64,000 bases of DNA from contig NZ_CCSF01000001.1 of the NCBI RefSeq assembly GCF_000756775.1, positions 3,162,001 to 3,226,000 of the forward strand, in the 5' to 3' direction. This document shows, in pieces, positions 61,453 to 64,000 of this stretch. Under the pieces are notes generated by a model, which ran no database searches, was not told the origin of the DNA, and was given only the letters and a program-made list of their open reading frames with translations. How positions within the stretch are numbered: the stretch's first letter is position 1; every line of letters begins with the position of its first letter. Origin of the DNA: Pseudomonas saudiphocaensis (GTDB lineage: Bacteria; Pseudomonadota; Gammaproteobacteria; Pseudomonadales; Pseudomonadaceae). The translations under genes and the position numbers were made by a program.

Positions 61453-62070
61453 ATGACCGACCTTAATCTGTCCACCGACGAAACACGCGTCAGCTACGGC
61501 ATTGGCCGTCAGCTGGGCGATCAGCTGCGCGAAAATCCGCCACCTGGAGTAAGCCTGGATGCGGTAATCGCAGGTATTCGCGATGCTTTTAGTGGTGCGG
61601 CGAGTCGGGTCAGCCCGGAAGATCTGAACGCCAGCTTCGCCGTGATCCGCGATCGCATGCAGGCCGAAGCTCAGCGCAAAGCCGAAGCAGCTGCAGGTGA
61701 AGGCAAGGCATTTCTCGCTGAGAACGCCAAGCGTGAAGGCGTTACCACCTTGGCTTCAGGGCTGCAGTACGAAGTACTGACCGCCGGTGACGGCGCCAAG
61801 CCGGGTCTCGACGCTCAGGTACGTACTCACTACCACGGCACCCTGATCGACGGCACTGTGTTCGACAGCTCCTACCAGCGCGGCCAGCCTGCCGAGTTCC
61901 CAGTTAGCGGTGTGATCGCTGGCTGGACCGAGGCGCTGCAACTGATGGGCGTTGGCAGTAAATGGCGCCTCTATGTGCCGAGTGAACTGGCTTACGGTGC
62001 CCAGGGCGTCGGCAGCATTCCGCCGCACAGCGTGCTGGTGTTCGACGTCGAGCTGCTTGCGGTTCTGTAA
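61453..62070 (+). CDS. fklB: FKBP-type peptidyl-prolyl isomerase FklB
   Basis: A proline isomerase with an N-terminal dimerisation helix bundle (residues 1-85) and a C-terminal FKBP domain (about 95-205). The FKBP part contains VRTHYHGTLIDGTVFDSSYQRGQPAEF and ELAYGAQGVGSIPPHSVLVFDVELL. The 205-residue length equals E. coli FklB. There is no signal peptide, so it is cytoplasmic. AGCGGAGCTC precedes the ATG. Confidence 0.93.
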   Translation: MTDLNLSTDETRVSYGIGRQLGDQLRENPPPGVSLDAVIAGIRDAFSGAASRVSPEDLNASFAVIRDRMQAEAQRKAEAAAGEGKAFLAENAKREGVTTLASGLQYEVLTAGDGAKPGLDAQVRTHYHGTLIDGTVFDSSYQRGQPAEFPVSGVIAGWTEALQLMGVGSKWRLYVPSELAYGAQGVGSIPPHSVLVFDVELLAVL

Positions 62071-62083
62071 GTCTTGATGGAGT

Positions 62084-62171
62084 CGTAGGGTGGATGTCGC
62101 GAAGCACATCCACGCGTTTAGCTTGGTCCACACAAACGCGTGGAAGATGCTTCGCAGTCTTCCACCCTACG
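62084..62171. repeat. Paired repeat element with CGTAGGGTGG ends
   Basis: The 88-base element has the same exact 10-base inverted ends as 39327-39429 (CGTAGGGTGG/CCACCCTACG). The left arm is GGTGGATGTCGCGAAGCACATCC and the right arm has GTGGAAGATGC...GTCTTCCAC. It lies 13 bases after the fklB stop. Confidence 0.8.
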
Positions 62172-62220
62172 CATATCTCGATCCCCGGGGTGTTATCCAG
62201 GCCGATTTGTTCATCCAGGC

Positions 62221-62448
62221 TCAGGGGCGCAACGCCCTGGCATAGGAAAACAGGAACAGGTTGCGTACCTGCTCCTTGAGCACGCCAGGTTCGCTGGTGC
62301 CTAGCTCATGCAGGTCCAGATCGCCCTGCTCGCGAAGTTCGTCCAGGGCCTCTCCCTCCAGTGAAATGCATACGGCCCCGGTATTGCGGTCGAGTACCCG
62401 CAAATAGGGTTGTGGTCGGTCCAGCCATGCATCGATCAGATAGGTCAT
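62221..62448 (-). CDS. Small iron-responsive protein (PA4570-like)
   Basis: The 75-residue product starts MTYLIDAWLDRPQPYLRVLD. GGAGG five bases before this ATG sets the start; a GTG two codons earlier is also in frame. It is soluble and acidic, of unknown function. A good Fur box lies upstream. Position between fklB and ispB matches P. aeruginosa PA4570, which I recall as induced by iron starvation; the cytochrome gene PA4571 is absent here. Confidence 0.75.
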   Translation of the reverse strand: MTYLIDAWLDRPQPYLRVLDRNTGAVCISLEGEALDELREQGDLDLHELGTSEPGVLKEQVRNLFLFSYARALRP

Positions 62449-62471
62449 GTGCACCTCCAGTTGATTTGCGT

Positions 62472-62490
62472 AATGAGAATAATTGTTATT
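62472..62490 (-). promoter_or_regulatory. Fur box upstream of the PA4570-like gene
   Basis: AATGAGAATAATTGTTATT matches 12 of 19 positions of the Fur consensus and strongly resembles Pseudomonas Fur sites of the form AATGAGAATGATTATCATT. It lies 24 bases before the ATG. TTGCAT and TATTCT with 16 bases between them overlap it on the minus strand. The remaining gap to ispB shows nothing else. Confidence 0.72.
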
Positions 62491-62612
62491 TGCGATTATG
62501 CAAGTGCAAAAACTCTCACACGCTCGGCGGTGCGAAGAGCGAGTTCTGGATGATCTGAGGGGAGCTGGGGTGTTACCGACCTAGTAGGCAGGCCGGCTTC
62601 AGATGAGCTTTG

Positions 62613-63581
62613 TCAGTGCGTGCGGGCGACTGCAAAGCGGCTGAGATCCACCAGGGCGTCGCGGTAGGGGCTGGCAGGAATCAGTTCGAGGCAGGCGGTG
62701 GCGCGGTCGGCATACTCGCGAGCCAGGCGTGCGGTGTAGTCCAGCGCGCCGGAACTCTGGACCGCGGCGCGGATGCTTTCGAGATCCTCGATGCCACCTT
62801 TCTGAATCGCTTTGCGCACCAGGGCGGCCTGCTCCGGGGTGCCTTCACGCATGGTGTAGATCAATGGCAGTGTCGGCTTGCCTTCGGCGAGGTCATCGCC
62901 GACGTTCTTGCCGAGGGTTTCGGCGTCGCCCTGATAGTCGAGCAGGTCGTCCACCAGCTGAAAAGCGATGCCCAGATGGTCGCCAAACTGACGCAGTGCT
63001 TCGCATTGCTCGGCGCTGGCGCCGGCCAGCGTTGCTGCGCTGTGCGTGGAGGCCTCGAAGAGCATGGCGGTCTTGCCGCGAATGACCTCCATATAGACTT
63101 CTTCGGTGGTGCTGGCGTCGCGGACCTTCGACAGCTGCAGCACTTCGCCCTCGGCGATCACGCGGGTAGCCTGGGAGATGATGCTCATGACCGGCATCGA
63201 ACCCAGCGCCACCATCATTTCGAAAGAGCGCGCATAAAGGAAGTCGCCCACCAACACGCTCGGTGCATTACCCCACAGCGCATTGGCGGTGGAGCGGCCA
63301 CGGCGCATGCCGGACATGTCGACCACATCGTCGTGGAGGAGCGTGGAGGTGTGCAGGAACTCGATGATGGCAGCCAGCAGGCGTAGCTGGTCGCCCTTGA
63401 GGCCAACGGCATTGCCACTGAGCAGAACCAGCAGTGGGCGCAGACGCTTGCCGCCGGCCGAGGTGATGTAGTCCCCGATCTTTTCCACCAGCGGTACGCG
63501 AGATGTCAGCTGGTTGCGAATAATGCCGTCGACGGCGGCAAAATCATCAGCCACGACTTGGTAAAAGGACTGGGGTTGCAT
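62613..63581 (-). CDS. ispB: Octaprenyl diphosphate synthase
   Basis: This enzyme extends farnesyl diphosphate to the long isoprenoid side chain of ubiquinone. The 322-residue product has the two Asp-rich motifs: LLHDDVVD near residues 81-88 and QLVDDLLDYQGD near 209-220. GGKRLRPLLVLL lies near 42-53. The start MQPQSFYQVVADDF was chosen over a longer frame without homology. It diverges from rplU, the usual arrangement. Confidence 0.94.
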   Translation of the reverse strand: MQPQSFYQVVADDFAAVDGIIRNQLTSRVPLVEKIGDYITSAGGKRLRPLLVLLSGNAVGLKGDQLRLLAAIIEFLHTSTLLHDDVVDMSGMRRGRSTANALWGNAPSVLVGDFLYARSFEMMVALGSMPVMSIISQATRVIAEGEVLQLSKVRDASTTEEVYMEVIRGKTAMLFEASTHSAATLAGASAEQCEALRQFGDHLGIAFQLVDDLLDYQGDAETLGKNVGDDLAEGKPTLPLIYTMREGTPEQAALVRKAIQKGGIEDLESIRAAVQSSGALDYTARLAREYADRATACLELIPASPYRDALVDLSRFAVARTH

Positions 63582-63660
63582 CGGAAACCGGTACTCCTCG
63601 GAGGATGCGCGGCATGCTATGGGGCGGGTCATGGGCTGTCAAGGCAAGTGCCTATGGCTA

Positions 63661-63689
63661 TTGCGCAGGTGCAGGTGCATGCGTACAAT
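63661..63689 (+). promoter_or_regulatory. Promoter of rplU
   Basis: TTGCGC (63661-63666) and TACAAT (63684-63689) have an exact 17-base spacer. The resulting leader of about 135 bases is long for a ribosomal gene and might carry a regulatory structure; I did not recognise one. Confidence 0.6.
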
Positions 63690-63829
63690 CGCGGACCCTG
63701 AACTTTCCCCCTGGGCATTTCCCTGCCTTACGCAATTGCACGGGCGTCACTTCCGGCCCCATGCAGCCATGCCAGCCACCAATCATTATTTCAAAGCGCT
63801 GGGTGAGCAGGATCAACGGAGATACATAG

Positions 63830-64000
63830 ATGTACGCAGTTATCGTAACCGGCGGCAAGCAGTACAAGGTTGCCGAAGGCGAATACCTCAAGATTGAAAA
63901 ACTCGAAGTTGCTACTGGCGAAGCTGTCACCTTTGACCGCGTTCTGCTGGTTGGCAATGGCGATGATGTAAAGATCGGCGCTCCGGTGGTCGATGGTGCC
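63830..64000 (+). CDS. rplU: 50S ribosomal protein L21 (partial)
   Basis: L21 binds 23S rRNA domain I together with L20. Only the first 57 codons are in the window. They start [26 protein letters not shown], the canonical L21 N-terminus, then [29 protein letters not shown] precedes the ATG. rpmA and obg usually follow, beyond the window end. Confidence 0.97.
   Translation, partial: MYAVIVTGGKQYKVAEGEYLKIEKLEVATGEAVTFDRVLLVGNGDDVKIGAPVVDGA

Overview
The window reads as chromosomal DNA of a high-GC gammaproteobacterium of the genus Pseudomonas in the broad sense. The evidence is the S10-spc-alpha ribosomal block followed by katA and uvrA, the siaABCD set, mapZ next to radA, oprG beside a zinc-responsive ABC cluster, and ispB/rplU at the end. 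Gene order matches several separate blocks of the P. aeruginosa map as I remember it, but the blocks are rearranged relative to one another. Paired CGTAGGGTGG/CCACCCTACG repeats remind me of the P. mendocina/oleovorans group; species placement is inference. I see no tRNA, rRNA, CRISPR array, phage or insertion sequence.

Layout. 35-10277: ribosomal proteins from rpsC to rplQ, with secY and rpoA. The rpsN-rpsH spacer holds inverted repeats and a terminator-like hairpin. 10453-17178: katA, uvrA, a YajR-like MFS transporter and ssb; bfrA, which I expect between katA and uvrA, is absent. 17191-28203: an RmlD-like protein lacking the usual YxxxK pair, a sugar-nucleotide epimerase, oprG with an ANR-like site, a six-gene TonB2-type energy-transduction operon, and a four-gene operon under a very good Zur box (ZrgA-like, MacB-type ABC pair, DUF3299). 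28312-33313: a zinc peptidase, a DUF411 protein, trmA, a purine permease and small unknowns. 33555-37263: a PaoABC-like molybdenum hydroxylase. 37319-41580: rlmG, fpr, gdhA, gntK.

41636-52773 is rich in cyclic-di-GMP functions: the complete SiaABCD phosphatase/kinase/switch/cyclase pathway, a MorA-like PAS-GGDEF-EAL protein without the expected membrane sensor, and the PilZ protein MapZ. ettA and glyA lie among them. 52864-64000: radA, a CopD-like membrane protein, a DUF465 protein with a Cys-Gly tail, mscL, a cupin, a di-heme cytochrome c peroxidase with a perfect ANR box, a Lon-related protease, a small gene flanked by two perfect DnaA boxes, a YqhA-type membrane protein, fklB, a small gene with a Fur box, ispB, and the start of rplU.

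Functional threads. Metal and oxygen control recur: a Zur box at 28225, Fur-like sites at 20065 and 62472, and ANR-type sites at 19980 and 57600. The cyclic-di-GMP group forms a second thread. The strongest candidates for less-described biology are the zinc operon, the TonB2-type operon set between oprG and that zinc operon, the degenerate RmlD homologue, and the paired repeats.
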